Below, piece by piece: positions 8,952 to 19,635 of a stretch of 64,000 nt of DNA. The stretch's first letter is position 1, and each line of letters starts with the position of its first letter. Source of the DNA: Companilactobacillus bobalius (lineage in GTDB: Bacteria; Bacillota; Bacilli; Lactobacillales; Lactobacillaceae); assembly GCF_009764355.1 (NCBI RefSeq), contig NZ_LNUA01000011.1, positions 124,001 to 188,000 of the forward strand. Reading direction: 5' to 3'. Under the pieces are notes generated by a model. The model saw nothing but the letters and a program-made list of their open reading frames with translations. It did not search any database and was not told the origin of the DNA. A program made the position numbers and the translations under genes.

Positions 8952-9292
8952 CAAAAAAACAGCTCATCTGGGGGGACGGGCTTGTTTTTTGTTACACACA
9001 TTGGTGTAACGGCATTACCAGTAGTGTCAGGGGAAGATATGAATGCTTGTGAGGTTTCCATATTTGTCAAATAGAGAGGGATTTGTTAATTAATTAATGA
9101 AAGCATTCAAAGTAAATTATTGTAATGGGATATTACAAACGTATCTTTTGAGTAAAAATTGATTGAGGGGGGCAATTTTTATTATTGATACGAATGAACT
9201 TTACAGGTTAACGATATGAGGATGTGTATCGCAACCTTCATTAAGAGTTAAAAAAGGAAGGAATTGCATTTTCATATCTAAACCCCTTGCAC
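8952..9292 (-). ncRNA. Tandem small RNA, copy 3
   Basis: About 341 nt, third homologue. The promoter is TGGTATATT (9299-9307) with GTTTAAAC (9313-9320) upstream; terminator 8961-8982 followed by T on the minus strand. The hairpin at 9212-9231 keeps the CATCCTCA loop, and 9153-9181 the CCCCCCCTCA loop. The TTTGAATGCTTTCAT segment is shared with copy 1. AT-rich spacers of 140-230 bases between the copies also show similarity upstream of each promoter. Confidence 0.7.
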
Positions 9293-9298
9293 ACTTAT

Positions 9299-9320
9299 AA
9301 TATACCACATGTGTTTAAAC
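9299..9320 (-). promoter_or_regulatory. Promoter of small RNA copy 3
   Basis: TGGTATATT extended -10 and GTTTAAAC palindrome where a -35 would be. The 250 bases from here to nox hold no gene I can support. Confidence 0.55.
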
Positions 9321-9517
9321 AATTAAATTCATTTTCGAAAAAAATATTTATTTGTTTTTAATATCACAAATTTAATCATTTATTAGATAATAGCGTTATC
9401 ATAAGATTTTTGTTGATAAAAGATAATCCACAAATATGAAGGAAGTGAGGATTAAGAATTAAATTTATCTGCCGATATCAAGATATTATATAAGTGAAAT
9501 ATATTTTTTAAATATCT

Positions 9518-9555
9518 TGTAAACGCTTTTAATGTATTAGTGAATAAATTATAAT
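9518..9555 (+). promoter_or_regulatory. nox promoter region with cre-like site
   Basis: TGTAAACGCTTTTA (9518-9531) fits the CcpA cre consensus TGWAANCGNTNWCA with one mismatch. TATAAT lies at 9550-9555. The -35 is weak. CcpA control is an inference. Confidence 0.5.
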
Positions 9556-9581
9556 AATAAGAAAAAGGGACGGTGTCTATT

Positions 9582-10934
9582 ATGAAAGTAAGTATTGTAG
9601 GTTGTACACATGCAGGAACTTTTTCAGCAATGAACATTTTGAAGGAGCACCCAGACTGGGAAGTTTCCGTTTTTGAAAGAAATGATAATTTATCTTTTCT
9701 ATCCTGTGGGATTGCACTGTGGGTAAGTGATCGTGTTTCAGACCCTAATAAGATGTTCTATGCCAGCCCCGAGGCATTAACTGATATGGGTGCACATATG
9801 TATATGCAACATGATGTAACTGATATTGACTTTGATAACAAGAAATTGTCAGTGAAAAGTTTGGCAAATGGTGATACTTTTAGTCAACCATATGATAAGT
9901 TAGTAATCACAACTGGCTCAGCTCCAATTATTCCACCAATTCCTGGAATTAATTCAGATCGTGTTATGTTGTGCAAGAACTGGACTAATGCCAATGAATT
10001 GAAAGAAAATGCCAAAGATATTAAGAGTGCTATTGTTATTGGTGCTGGCTATATTGGTGCAGAATTAGCTGAAGGTTATGCTACTTTAGGCAAAGAAACA
10101 ACCTTGATTGATGCTTTACCTGATGTTTTGGCTAAGAACCTTGATCCGAATATGTCGGCCGTTGCTGAAAAAGATTATATCGATAATGGTGTAACTTTAG
10201 GTTTGAGTGAAAAAGTAGAGTCATTTGAAGAAACAGATCATAGTGTAATTGTTAAAACCGATAAGAATACTTACGAAGCTGACATTGCCGTTATGTGTGT
10301 TGGTTTCCGTCCTAATACAAAGATGTTCGCTGATAAATTTGAAACTCTTCCAAATGGTGCATTAGTTGTGGATAAATATATGCACACAAGCATTCCAGAT
10401 GTTTATTCAGCTGGTGACGCAGCATCTGTTCATTACAATCCAACTGGTGACAACCAATATATTCCTTTAGCAACTAACTCAGTTCGTCAAGGTATTCTAG
10501 TTGGTAAGAATATTGAAAAAGATACCGCTGAATATATGGGTACACAAGCTAGTTCAGCTGTTGAATTGTTTGGCAGAACCTATGCAGCAAGTGGATTGAC
10601 TAAGGTTCATGCTGATGCTTTGGGTAAGAATGTTGCTGAAGTTTCACTTGAAGACAACTATCGTCCTGAGTTTATGTTATCAACAACTCCTGTTCTAATG
10701 AACTTAGTTTGGGATCCTGAGACAAGAGTAGTTCTTGGTGGTGCTTTGACAAGTAAATATGATGTATCACAATCAGCTAACTTGCTATCACTTGCTATTC
10801 AAAAGAAAGTTACAATTGATGAACTATCAATGGTTGATTTCTTGTTCCAACCAAACTTTGATAAACCAGTTAATTACGTTAGTGCTTTAGCAGGTGCTGC
10901 TGTTGAAAAAGCTGATTCAACTGTTAATGAATAA
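9582..10934 (+). CDS. nox: NADH oxidase (Nox, flavoprotein disulfide reductase family)
   Basis: The 450-residue FAD protein is of the usual Nox/CoA-disulfide-reductase length. The redox Cys is Cys42 in LSCGIAL, cycling through Cys-SOH in water-forming NADH oxidases. The NAD site is AIVIGAGYIGAELAEGY, and the second FAD segment is YSAGDAASV. It reoxidises NADH with O2 to H2O and protects against oxygen. ATG 9582 is used; GTG 9573 sits only two bases after AAAAAGGGA. It is monocistronic, with its own terminator. Confidence 0.9.
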   Translation: MKVSIVGCTHAGTFSAMNILKEHPDWEVSVFERNDNLSFLSCGIALWVSDRVSDPNKMFYASPEALTDMGAHMYMQHDVTDIDFDNKKLSVKSLANGDTFSQPYDKLVITTGSAPIIPPIPGINSDRVMLCKNWTNANELKENAKDIKSAIVIGAGYIGAELAEGYATLGKETTLIDALPDVLAKNLDPNMSAVAEKDYIDNGVTLGLSEKVESFEETDHSVIVKTDKNTYEADIAVMCVGFRPNTKMFADKFETLPNGALVVDKYMHTSIPDVYSAGDAASVHYNPTGDNQYIPLATNSVRQGILVGKNIEKDTAEYMGTQASSAVELFGRTYAASGLTKVHADALGKNVAEVSLEDNYRPEFMLSTTPVLMNLVWDPETRVVLGGALTSKYDVSQSANLLSLAIQKKVTIDELSMVDFLFQPNFDKPVNYVSALAGAAVEKADSTVNE

Positions 10935-10948
10935 TTGAAGATTATGAG

Positions 10949-10973
10949 GGTGGCTTTGGGGCCGCCTTTTTTT
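10949..10973 (+). terminator. nox terminator
   Basis: GGTGGC/GCCGCC hairpin followed by T7. Confidence 0.85.
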
Positions 10974-11008
10974 GTATAACCTGTGTGAAATCCTTGGGGG
11001 TGATGTTG

Positions 11009-11340
11009 ATGGAAGATGATGATTTTATCATGCGTCAGATTAAATCTTTTGCTGAGTGCTTTGGAGCTGTTCTGGGAAAAGGTAAGGCGAGAAATGAAGT
11101 AGTCTTTGAACAGCAACAGAATCAAAAAGGAAGATTTATACTGATTTGGATCAATTATTGTTGCATCGTAAATATGAAGAAGCCATTCATTATGTTTATG
11201 CACAGAAATTTGAGTTAGATATTGATAGTTATTATAGGTTGGGTATGTGGTTATATGGTAAATTGAAGAATGTTTCTGGAGTTGATGCTGGAATGGTGAA
11301 GGAATTTTTAAAACAGATTGAAAAATGTCCTAGGCAGTAA
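11009..11340 (+). pseudogene. Small DUF6483-like protein, frameshifted
   Basis: The first frame from ATG 11009 (GGGGGTG six bases upstream) reads MEDDDFIMRQIKSFAECFGA up to QQNQK at about 11130. The rest (YTDLDQLLLHRKYEEAIHYV to KCPRQ) lies in the -1 frame and ends at 11340. One extra base in the CAAAAAGG tract joins them into about 110 residues. The pattern resembles small lactobacillar DUF6483 proteins, from memory. Whether the shift is real, programmed or a read error is open. Confidence 0.6.
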
Positions 11341-11492
11341 ATAACCATGGTTCTATGCAGAATGGTGGAAACGAGCTTCGCAAGGGAACCCATTCCGGTT
11401 TGCTACAGTACTGAAATTGCCCGCATAGTGCGCGTGCGATTCCAGTACTTAGGCAAATCCTCGTGGGTTGGGCACCCTTGCTCCGCTCTCTA
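11341..11492 (-). ncRNA. Structured RNA-like repeat, copy B
   Basis: Inverted second copy (152 nt) of the element at 809-958. The ends are nearly identical (TAGAGAGCGGAGCAAGGG and CCTTGCGAAGCTCGTTTCCA, tail ATAGAACCATGGTTAT). Junction strands CGAGGATT and AACCGGAA are kept. Stems differ in sequence but still pair (AACCCA/TGGGTT; AGTACTG/CAGTACT). No clear promoter or terminator of its own is visible. Confidence 0.6.
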
Positions 11493-11544
11493 AAATTCAT
11501 AAATTATTCTTATTTTGTTAAAACTCCTTTCATAAAATCACGTT

Positions 11545-11560
11545 ACTATGTATACATAGT
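11545..11560. promoter_or_regulatory. 16-bp perfect palindrome upstream of a small ORF
   Basis: ACTATGTATACATAGT is a perfect inverted repeat 36 bases before the small gene at 11596. It contains ATGTATACAT, the kind of site bound by GntR/PadR-type dimers. The regulator is unknown. Confidence 0.45.
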
Positions 11561-11595
11561 CAAATATGGCTATTCAAAAAACGAGGTGAATGCTT

Positions 11596-11697
11596 ATGAA
11601 AAAACATCCGATTCTTGTTCTCACGGGTGTATCTGTCTTAGCTACTGTTTGTACTAAGATGATCAGAAGTCACAATGAAAAAAAGTTTTTAAACTAA
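11596..11697 (+). CDS. 33-residue hydrophobic peptide
   Basis: ATG 11596 has GAGGTG seven bases upstream. The product is a Lys/His start, one membrane segment (PILVLTGVSVLATVC) and a basic tail (KMIRSHNEKKFLN). It has the look of small membrane peptides, including type I toxins, but there is no specific match and no antisense RNA was identified. Confidence 0.5.
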   Translation: MKKHPILVLTGVSVLATVCTKMIRSHNEKKFLN

Positions 11698-11773
11698 TTA
11701 AAAAGTACTAACATTCAAATCAAAAATACAACCATTCAAACAAATAACTATTTAACTGACCTGAGGTAATAAT

Positions 11774-11854
11774 ATGAAAAACGATAATAACATGGGCTTG
11801 CGTAAGCAAGCCTTTTTTGTGTTCTCGACGTTAATAATTTTACTTATTGCTTAA
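11774..11854 (+). CDS. Possible 26-residue membrane peptide
   Basis: TGAGGT stands seven bases before ATG 11774. The product MKNDNNMGLRKQAFFVFSTL plus a hydrophobic end stops at 11854. The frame runs through the terminator hairpin at 11795-11818, so it may only be chance. Confidence 0.3.
   Translation: MKNDNNMGLRKQAFFVFSTLIILLIA
11795..11818 (+). terminator. Intrinsic terminator
   Basis: GGCTTGC/GCAAGCC hairpin followed by six T, ending the small-peptide region before yfhO. Confidence 0.75.
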
Positions 11855-11895
11855 TATCTCATATTATTTTGGTAGTTAGTAAGGAGAGTTTTGAT

Positions 11896-14446
11896 ATGGC
11901 AAAACGTCGTGTGTTTTATTATTCCGGAGCTTTTATCATTAATCTGATTATTATTTCGATTATTTTTGCCTGTACTGGTTTAGTTCCTTTTGGTAGTAAT
12001 AATTTTTTGAGTAGTGACTTGGGAACTCAATATTTAACGTTCTTGACGGAGCTTAGAAGGCAACTGGTATCGGGAAATTTGCATTTATATTTGTTTAGTC
12101 AATCTTTGGGTGATAATTTTTTTCCTGTTATGAGTTACTATTTGTTATCGCCTTTTAATCTATTGTTGGTTTTCTTTAGTGCACGAAATATTCCAATTGC
12201 AGCTGATATTTTGATTATGCTCAAGATATCCACAATGGGTGTAACGATGGCGTTCTTTTTAAAAGAGTACTTTCAAGAGCGAAGCATTGTTAATTGGATG
12301 TTTACAATTGCTTATAGTTTTTGTGGTTTTGTAGCGTCATACTTCTATGATCTAATGTGGTTAGATGCTTTAATTATGTTGCCTTTGGTAGCTGTTGGTG
12401 TAATGCGTGTAATCAAGCATCATCAGTATGTGCTATATTATTTTTCTATTCTGTTTTCGATTATCTTTAATTATTATTTGGGATACATGCTCTGTATTTT
12501 TTCACTTTGTTTCTTCATCTTTATTGGATTAGAAGATAATTTATTCCATCGGCAAGATAAATGGTTGGTTATCAGACGTTACTTGATTTCTTCTGTTCTA
12601 GCAGGATTAAGTTCAGCGGTGGTTTTGTTGCCAACTTTAATAGGAATGTTAAAAACGGCTAAGACCTCATTTAATATCCTCAATTATTTGCCCTCAGCTC
12701 GTTTTGGTTTAGAAGCTTTAACTGAATTGGGTATTGGAGGTAACAGTTTTGACCAGCGTCTGGAACATGGCCCATCCGTTTTTATGACATCGACAGTTTT
12801 GATTTTATTATTAAGTTATTATCTTAGTTCACGTGTTAATAATCGTGATAAACAGAATTCAGTCTTTTTATTGGGAATTTTGCTTATCAGTATGTTTGTG
12901 ACAACTTTTAATACGATGTGGCACATGTTTCAAAACCCAGCTGGTTTTCCATTTCGTAATAGTTTTATCTTTTCTTTTGCCTGTATCTTTATTGCCCGCA
13001 AGGCTTGGCAGAGTGGAGTGGTTAATGAACTAGGCGTTATAACGAAGGCTACCTGTGTCGCCGGAATATTAATTTGTTTAGGATATTTAACCGAGTGGCT
13101 CCTACCTAAGGTGATTGAACAATTAGGATTTGACAGTATCAGTTTGAAATACAGCATAGGTTACTTCTGGTTGAGTCTAGCCTGTATTATTCTTTCAGGA
13201 TTATCACTTTTACTATTAAATCGTAATAAGAATTTCTTGTTGATTTTATTTTTAATGATTAGTTTTGAAGTGATTGCTAATTTTAATTCGGTGATGGCAA
13301 CGGCTGACTTTGGAAATCAGGCTATTTACGAGAATGAATTTGATCGTGAGAACACCATTTTAAAAGAAGTAAAAGATCGAAGTAATTTGGGACATCGAAT
13401 AATTGTTTCTAAATCAGGATTGAATAAAGCTTTTCCTGAAAAATATAATAACTATAATGATTCCATTTTGTTCAACATCAATGGCTTAAGTTTATACAGC
13501 TCGACATTGAATCAAAATACTTTGGAAATGATGAAAGACCTAGGTTATTTTAGTCTTAATGTCAGAAGGATTAGTTATTATGGTGGTACTAAATTAACTA
13601 ATGCTTTGCTGGGTGTTTATTATCGAGTACGTCAATGGAGTAATCATTACTATGTAGAAGAGAACTATGATGCTCCAACTTTAGGATTTTTAACTGATAA
13701 TAATATTTATGACTTTAAGATGAAAACTGGTCAGGCCTTGTCTAATCAAGAAAGATTGTGGCAGGCTCTGAATGGAAGTAGTGCCGAATACTTCAAAAAT
13801 TCACTCTTAACCAGTATGCAACAAAGTACTGTCGGCAATCGTAAATTATATAATTATCAATTAACTACGAGAGCAACAGGACCGTTATATTTTTATGTAA
13901 CGCCCTTTAATTATGATAAGTCGAAGATCTATGTTAATGGCAAACGCATTAAGACATCACCAATTAATGTTTATAGTGCAGCAACGTTATATTTGGGTGA
14001 TTTTAAACGAAATAAAAAATTAGAAGTGAAAATTCTAACGAATAGATCTTTAGGTTTAAATCCTCGATACTTTCAATCACTGGATCAAACTAAATTTGAT
14101 TTATCAGTAGATAATCTAAAAAAAACGATCTCTACATGTCAAATCAGATTTGAATCATGATACGGTTCGCGGTTCAATTAATGTGGATCAAGATTCACCG
14201 TTATTATTGAGTATTCCATATGATAATGGATGGAGTGCGTATGTTGATGGAAAAAAAGCTAAAATTAATAAGGTGGTTTCAAATTTGATGGCGATTGACC
14301 TCAAAAAGGGACACCATAACGTAATTTTAAATTATCAAGTACCTGGTCTAAAGCTAGGCTGGCTTGTTTCTGCCATTGCCGTTATACTGTTTATAAGTTT
14401 TCTTTTGGTAGTTAAATCAAAGGATAAATTACGAAATAAGTTATAA
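11896..14446 (+). pseudogene. yfhO: YfhO-family membrane protein, frameshifted at a poly-A tract
   Basis: The protein starts at ATG 11896 (AAGGAG upstream) and has the YfhO signature N-terminus (LVPFGSNNFLSSDLGTQYL) and about 12 membrane spans. Family members assist glycosylation of cell-wall polymers. The frame breaks after an A8 tract (14118-14125), giving a stop at 14160. Removing one A joins it to the second frame, which holds the conserved C-terminus (PLLLSIPYDNGWSAYVDGKK and a last membrane span) and ends at 14446, making about 849 residues, the normal family length. A lesion, a slippage site or a read error are all possible. Confidence 0.8.
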
Positions 14447-14537
14447 CTAATTTTAGTAAAAATTATCGAAATATTTGCAAATTTCTGTAGATGTTATAAG
14501 ATTCTGATATGAAACGTTTACATTAAAGGCGGGGTGA

Positions 14538-16052
<1,515 letters not shown>

Positions 16053-16074
16053 AAGGCGAAGTATCGCCTTTTTT
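16053..16074 (+). terminator. Terminator between glpK paralogues
   Basis: AAGGCGA/TCGCCTT hairpin with T6, directly after the glpK1 stop codon and 19 bases before glpK2. Confidence 0.8.
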
Positions 16075-16092
16075 GCTGTTTAGGAGTTAGAG

Positions 16093-17595
16093 ATGGATAA
16101 AGATTACATTTTAGCAATTGATGAGGGAACAACAACAGCTCGAGCAATTATTTTTGACCATAACGGTCAACAAGTAGCGATGGCGAGACATCCAATTAGA
16201 CAAATTTTGCCTGATCCAGGTTGGGTCGAACACGAGCCAAATGAAATATGGAATGCTGTACAAACAACTATTGCAACTGCTTTGATTGATTCAGGAATTA
16301 AACCCAAGCAAATTAAAGCGATTGGAATTGCTAGTCAAAGAGAAACAACAGTTGTTTGGGATAAAAAAACGGGACTTCCTATATATAACGCTATTGTTTG
16401 GCAGAGTCGTCAGACTTCTAAATTAGCCAATGATTTTATCAAAGCGGGTTATAAAGACGAAATCCATCAAAAAACTGGATTGATCATCAGTCCTTATTTT
16501 TCAGCGACAAAAATTCGTTGGATCTTGGACCATGTCGATGGTGCCCAAGAGCGCGCTGAAAAAGGTGAACTTTTGTTTGGAACTATTAATACTTGGTTAT
16601 TATGGAAATTAACCGACGGCGAAAGTTTTATGACTGATTGCGCTAATGCTAGCCGAACAATGCTTTATAATATCAACACACTTCAGTGGGATGATGATTT
16701 GTTAAAAATCTTTAATATTCCTAAAGTGATGCTGCCTGAGGTTAAATCTAATTCAGAGGTTTTCGGAATAACGAAGAACTATCAATTCTATGGTTCAGAG
16801 ATTCCTATTTCTGGAATGACGGGTTCACAACAGGCCTCGTTATTCGGTCAAATGGCTTTTGAACCAGGGATGGTAAAAAATACTTACGGTACGGGTGCCT
16901 TTGCGGTCATGAATACCGGTAATAAACCCGCTATGTCAGATAATAATTTATTGACGACAATTGCTTATGGAATAAATGGTGAAATCAATTATGCGTTGGA
17001 AGGTAGTGTGTTCGTTGCTGGAGCAGCCTTACAGTGGTTACGAGACGATATGAAGTTGATTAACTCTACACCTGCAACTTCCGATGCAGCTAAGAGTTCG
17101 ACTGATAACAACGAAGTCTATGTGGTACCCGCCTTTGCTGGATTAGGTGCACCATACTGGGATAATGAAGCTCATGGAACTATCTTCGGTTTGACTAGGG
17201 GAACGACCGATAAAGATGTTATTAAAGCTACTTTGCAAGCCATTGCTTATCAAACAAAGGATATTATTGAAACAATGAGTTCTGATTCTAAGATTCCAAT
17301 TGAAGTCTTAAAAGTTGATGGGGCCGCCTCTGCTAATGACTATCTCATGCAATTTCAAGCAGATATTCTGGGAATATCACTTCAAAGATCATCTGAATTG
17401 GAAACCACTTCTTTAGGTGTTGCCTTTATGGCAGGCTTGGGAGTAGGCTATTGGAAAGATTTGGATGACATCAAAAAAAATTATCAAACCGGTAAAACTT
17501 ATCAACCTAAAATGTCAGAATCCGTACGTACAAATCTATATGATGGATGGAAAGATGCTGTTGAAGCAACGATGGCTTTTAAACATAATATCTAA
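16093..17595 (+). CDS. Glycerol kinase paralogue lacking the catalytic Asp
   Basis: 500 residues, collinear with GlpK1 without large gaps, so it arose by tandem duplication. Glycerol- and ATP-site segments are mostly kept ([27 protein letters not shown]), but position 245 is Ser ([10 protein letters not shown]) instead of the catalytic base Asp. The HPr-target His231 is Gln (NYQFYG), and the VDGGAA loop is VDGAAS. It is probably not an efficient glycerol kinase; it could be a regulatory pseudoenzyme or act on another substrate. AGGAG lies seven bases before ATG. Confidence 0.85.
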   Translation: MDKDYILAIDEGTTTARAIIFDHNGQQVAMARHPIRQILPDPGWVEHEPNEIWNAVQTTIATALIDSGIKPKQIKAIGIASQRETTVVWDKKTGLPIYNAIVWQSRQTSKLANDFIKAGYKDEIHQKTGLIISPYFSATKIRWILDHVDGAQERAEKGELLFGTINTWLLWKLTDGESFMTDCANASRTMLYNINTLQWDDDLLKIFNIPKVMLPEVKSNSEVFGITKNYQFYGSEIPISGMTGSQQASLFGQMAFEPGMVKNTYGTGAFAVMNTGNKPAMSDNNLLTTIAYGINGEINYALEGSVFVAGAALQWLRDDMKLINSTPATSDAAKSSTDNNEVYVVPAFAGLGAPYWDNEAHGTIFGLTRGTTDKDVIKATLQAIAYQTKDIIETMSSDSKIPIEVLKVDGAASANDYLMQFQADILGISLQRSSELETTSLGVAFMAGLGVGYWKDLDDIKKNYQTGKTYQPKMSESVRTNLYDGWKDAVEATMAFKHNI

Positions 17596-17599
17596 TTTA

Positions 17600-17633
17600 A
17601 ATAAGAGCCTATCTTAAAAGACTCTTATTTTTT
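17600..17633 (+). terminator. Terminator after the second glpK
   Basis: AATAAGAG/CTCTTATT hairpin followed by T. Confidence 0.8.
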
Positions 17634-17677
17634 ATTGTTGATATAAAAGGATTCTTATGAATTTTATTAAAAAAACT

Positions 17678-17706
17678 TTGACATGAAGTTTTTGAAAGTT
17701 TAATAT
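17678..17706 (+). promoter_or_regulatory. dtpT promoter
   Basis: TTGACA, 17-base spacer, TAATAT. It closely resembles the tRNA operon promoter at 19399-19427 (shared ATGAAGTT after the -35). Confidence 0.8.
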
Positions 17707-17742
17707 TAATACATCATTGTGTAATGTGAGGAGAATTTTTTA

Positions 17743-19218
17743 ATGGATGAGAAGAAGGACCGAGGATTTTTCGGTCAACCGACAGGTTTACGCACCTTGT
17801 TCTTAACTGAATTTTGGGAGAGATTCAGTTATTACGGTATGCGTGCCATTTTGCTTTTCTATATGTACTACGCTGTAACTAAGGGCGGTCTAGGAATGGA
17901 CCGTACTACAGCCGCATCTGTTATGTCTATCTATGGTTCATTAGTTTATATGTCCAGTGTCTTAGGTGGATTTATCAGTGATAGACTTTTAGGAGCCAGA
18001 AGAACAGTCTTCTGGGGTGGTGTTGCCATTATGCTTGGTCATATTGTGCTATCACTTCCTATTGGTGAAACGGGATTGTTTACATCAATTGCTCTTATCG
18101 TTATTGGTACCGGACTTTTGAAGCCAAACGTATCCGAAATGGTTGGTGGATTATATAGTGAAGGGGATCCAAGACGTGATTCAGGATTCAGTATTTATGT
18201 CATGGGTATTAACTTAGGCTCATTATTTGCTCCACCAGCTGTAAATGCTATGAGTAATCAATTTAATTTCCATGCTGGTTTTTCACTAGCTGCTATTGGT
18301 ATGTTTATTGGTTTGATTGTTTACTGGTGGGATGGTCGTAAGTATCTTCCTGAAGAAAGTTTACATGCTCCAGATCCAATCACTGACAAAGAACGTACTA
18401 AGTTCTTCCAACGTGTTGCTCTTGTAGTATTAGTATTGGCTATTATTGTAATTGTAATGATTTTTGCTCATGCCTTTACAATCGATAACATCATCACAAT
18501 TATCAGTATTCTAGGTATTGCTTTACCAATTGGATACTTCATTATGATGCTTTCAAGTAAGAAAGTTACTAAGGTCGAAAGATCACGTGTACTTGCTTAT
18601 ATTCCTTTGTTCTTAGCTGCAGTTATCTTCTGGGCAATTGAAGAACAAGGTTCAGTTGTTTTAGCTTTATTTGCTGCTGAACAAACAAATCTTAACTTTG
18701 CAGGATTTAAGTTATCAGCCCCATTGTTCCAAATGCTTAACCCATTCTTTATTATTATCTATACACCATTCTTTGCTTGGTTATGGATCAAATTGGGCAG
18801 ACGTCAACCATCATCACCATCTAAATTCTGGATGGGATTAGTTGCAACGGCTATTTCATACTTTGTCTTGATCATTCCTTTGATGGGAATTGCACCAGGG
18901 GCAAAAGTTAGTCCACTTTGGTTAGTATTAAGTTGGGGTATTATTGAAATTGGGGAAATGTTGATTTCTCCAGTTGGTTTGTCAGCTACAACTAAACTTG
19001 CTCCTAAGGCCTTCAGAGGTCAAATGATGAGTATGTGGTTCTTAGCTGATTCTGCCGGACAAGCTGCTAATGCTCAAATCGTTAAGTTATACAATCCAGG
19101 AGACCCACATAATGAAATTATGTTCTTCGGTGTAACTGGTATCGTGACACTAGTTGTAGCAGTTATCTTGATTTTATTTGTACCAAAGATCAAGAAACTT
19201 ATGCAAGGTGTTAACTAA
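17743..19218 (+). CDS. dtpT: Di-/tripeptide:proton symporter (POT/PTR family)
   Basis: The 491-residue protein has about 14 membrane helices. The POT signature ExxERFxYYGM appears as EFWERFSYYGMRAILLFYM in helix 1, and the conserved GTGLLKPNVS and FSIYVMGINLGS motifs are present. It imports peptides using the proton gradient, important for amino-acid supply in lactobacilli. GAGGAG precedes ATG 17743. Single gene with its own promoter and terminator. Confidence 0.95.
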   Translation: MDEKKDRGFFGQPTGLRTLFLTEFWERFSYYGMRAILLFYMYYAVTKGGLGMDRTTAASVMSIYGSLVYMSSVLGGFISDRLLGARRTVFWGGVAIMLGHIVLSLPIGETGLFTSIALIVIGTGLLKPNVSEMVGGLYSEGDPRRDSGFSIYVMGINLGSLFAPPAVNAMSNQFNFHAGFSLAAIGMFIGLIVYWWDGRKYLPEESLHAPDPITDKERTKFFQRVALVVLVLAIIVIVMIFAHAFTIDNIITIISILGIALPIGYFIMMLSSKKVTKVERSRVLAYIPLFLAAVIFWAIEEQGSVVLALFAAEQTNLNFAGFKLSAPLFQMLNPFFIIIYTPFFAWLWIKLGRRQPSSPSKFWMGLVATAISYFVLIIPLMGIAPGAKVSPLWLVLSWGIIEIGEMLISPVGLSATTKLAPKAFRGQMMSMWFLADSAGQAANAQIVKLYNPGDPHNEIMFFGVTGIVTLVVAVILILFVPKIKKLMQGVN

Positions 19219-19233
19219 ATTAAAATTAATATA

Positions 19234-19270
19234 AAGTCTTGACTGATTTTAAATCGGTTGAGGCTTTTTT
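19234..19270 (+). terminator. dtpT terminator
   Basis: AAGTCTTGAC paired with GTTGAGGCTT (two G-U pairs), followed by T. Confidence 0.75.
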
Positions 19271-19398
19271 GTTTGGTACCATTGACTACAAAATGTTGTG
19301 TTTCAGTCAAATTGGTCTTGTTGTGGAGGATGATATAGTAGGTTACAACAAAAAAACTTCATTTTTTAGATTAAATAACAATTATTTTAAAAAATCCC

Positions 19399-19427
19399 TT
19401 GAAATGAAGTTGTTTTTTCGTTAATAT
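19399..19427 (+). promoter_or_regulatory. tRNA operon promoter
   Basis: TTGAAA, 17-base spacer, TAATAT; 32 bases before tRNA-Tyr. Confidence 0.8.
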
Positions 19428-19458
19428 TATTAAGTCGAATGAAGACAGAGCAACTCAT

Positions 19459-19541
19459 GGAGGGGTAGCGAAGTCTGGCTAAACGCGGCGGACTGTAAAT
19501 CCGCTCCTTCGGGTTCGGTGGTTCGAATCCACTCCCCTCCA
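19459..19541 (+). tRNA. tRNA-Tyr (GTA)
   Basis: Acceptor GGAGGGG/CCCCTCC, anticodon loop CTGTAAA, and a long variable arm as expected for Tyr. Confidence 0.96.
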
Positions 19542-19546
19542 TATTT

Positions 19547-19617
19547 AGGGATATAGTTTAAAGGTAGAACTACGGTCTCCAAAACCGTCGGTGTGGGTTC
19601 AATTCCTACTATCCCTG
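19547..19617 (+). tRNA. tRNA-Trp (CCA)
   Basis: Acceptor AGGGATA/TATCCCT, anticodon CCA in TCTCCAAAA, discriminator G. Confidence 0.96.
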
Positions 19618-19635
19618 TTTCTACCTTTTGATCAT

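Noticed and set aside
7950..9320. Plus-strand reading of the triple repeat as a CsrB-like RNA with many GGA loops
   Set aside because: Plus-strand loops do show AGGA/GGGGA, but promoters and the conserved start are on the minus strand, and CsrA is generally absent in lactobacilli. Kept only as an alternative.
14510..14522. cre site before glpK1
   Set aside because: TGAAACGTTTACA is one base shorter than the cre consensus; mentioned in the gene entry but not listed as a site.
19239..19424. 61-residue ORF between dtpT and the tRNA operon
   Set aside because: Overlaps the dtpT terminator and the tRNA promoter; no ribosome site.
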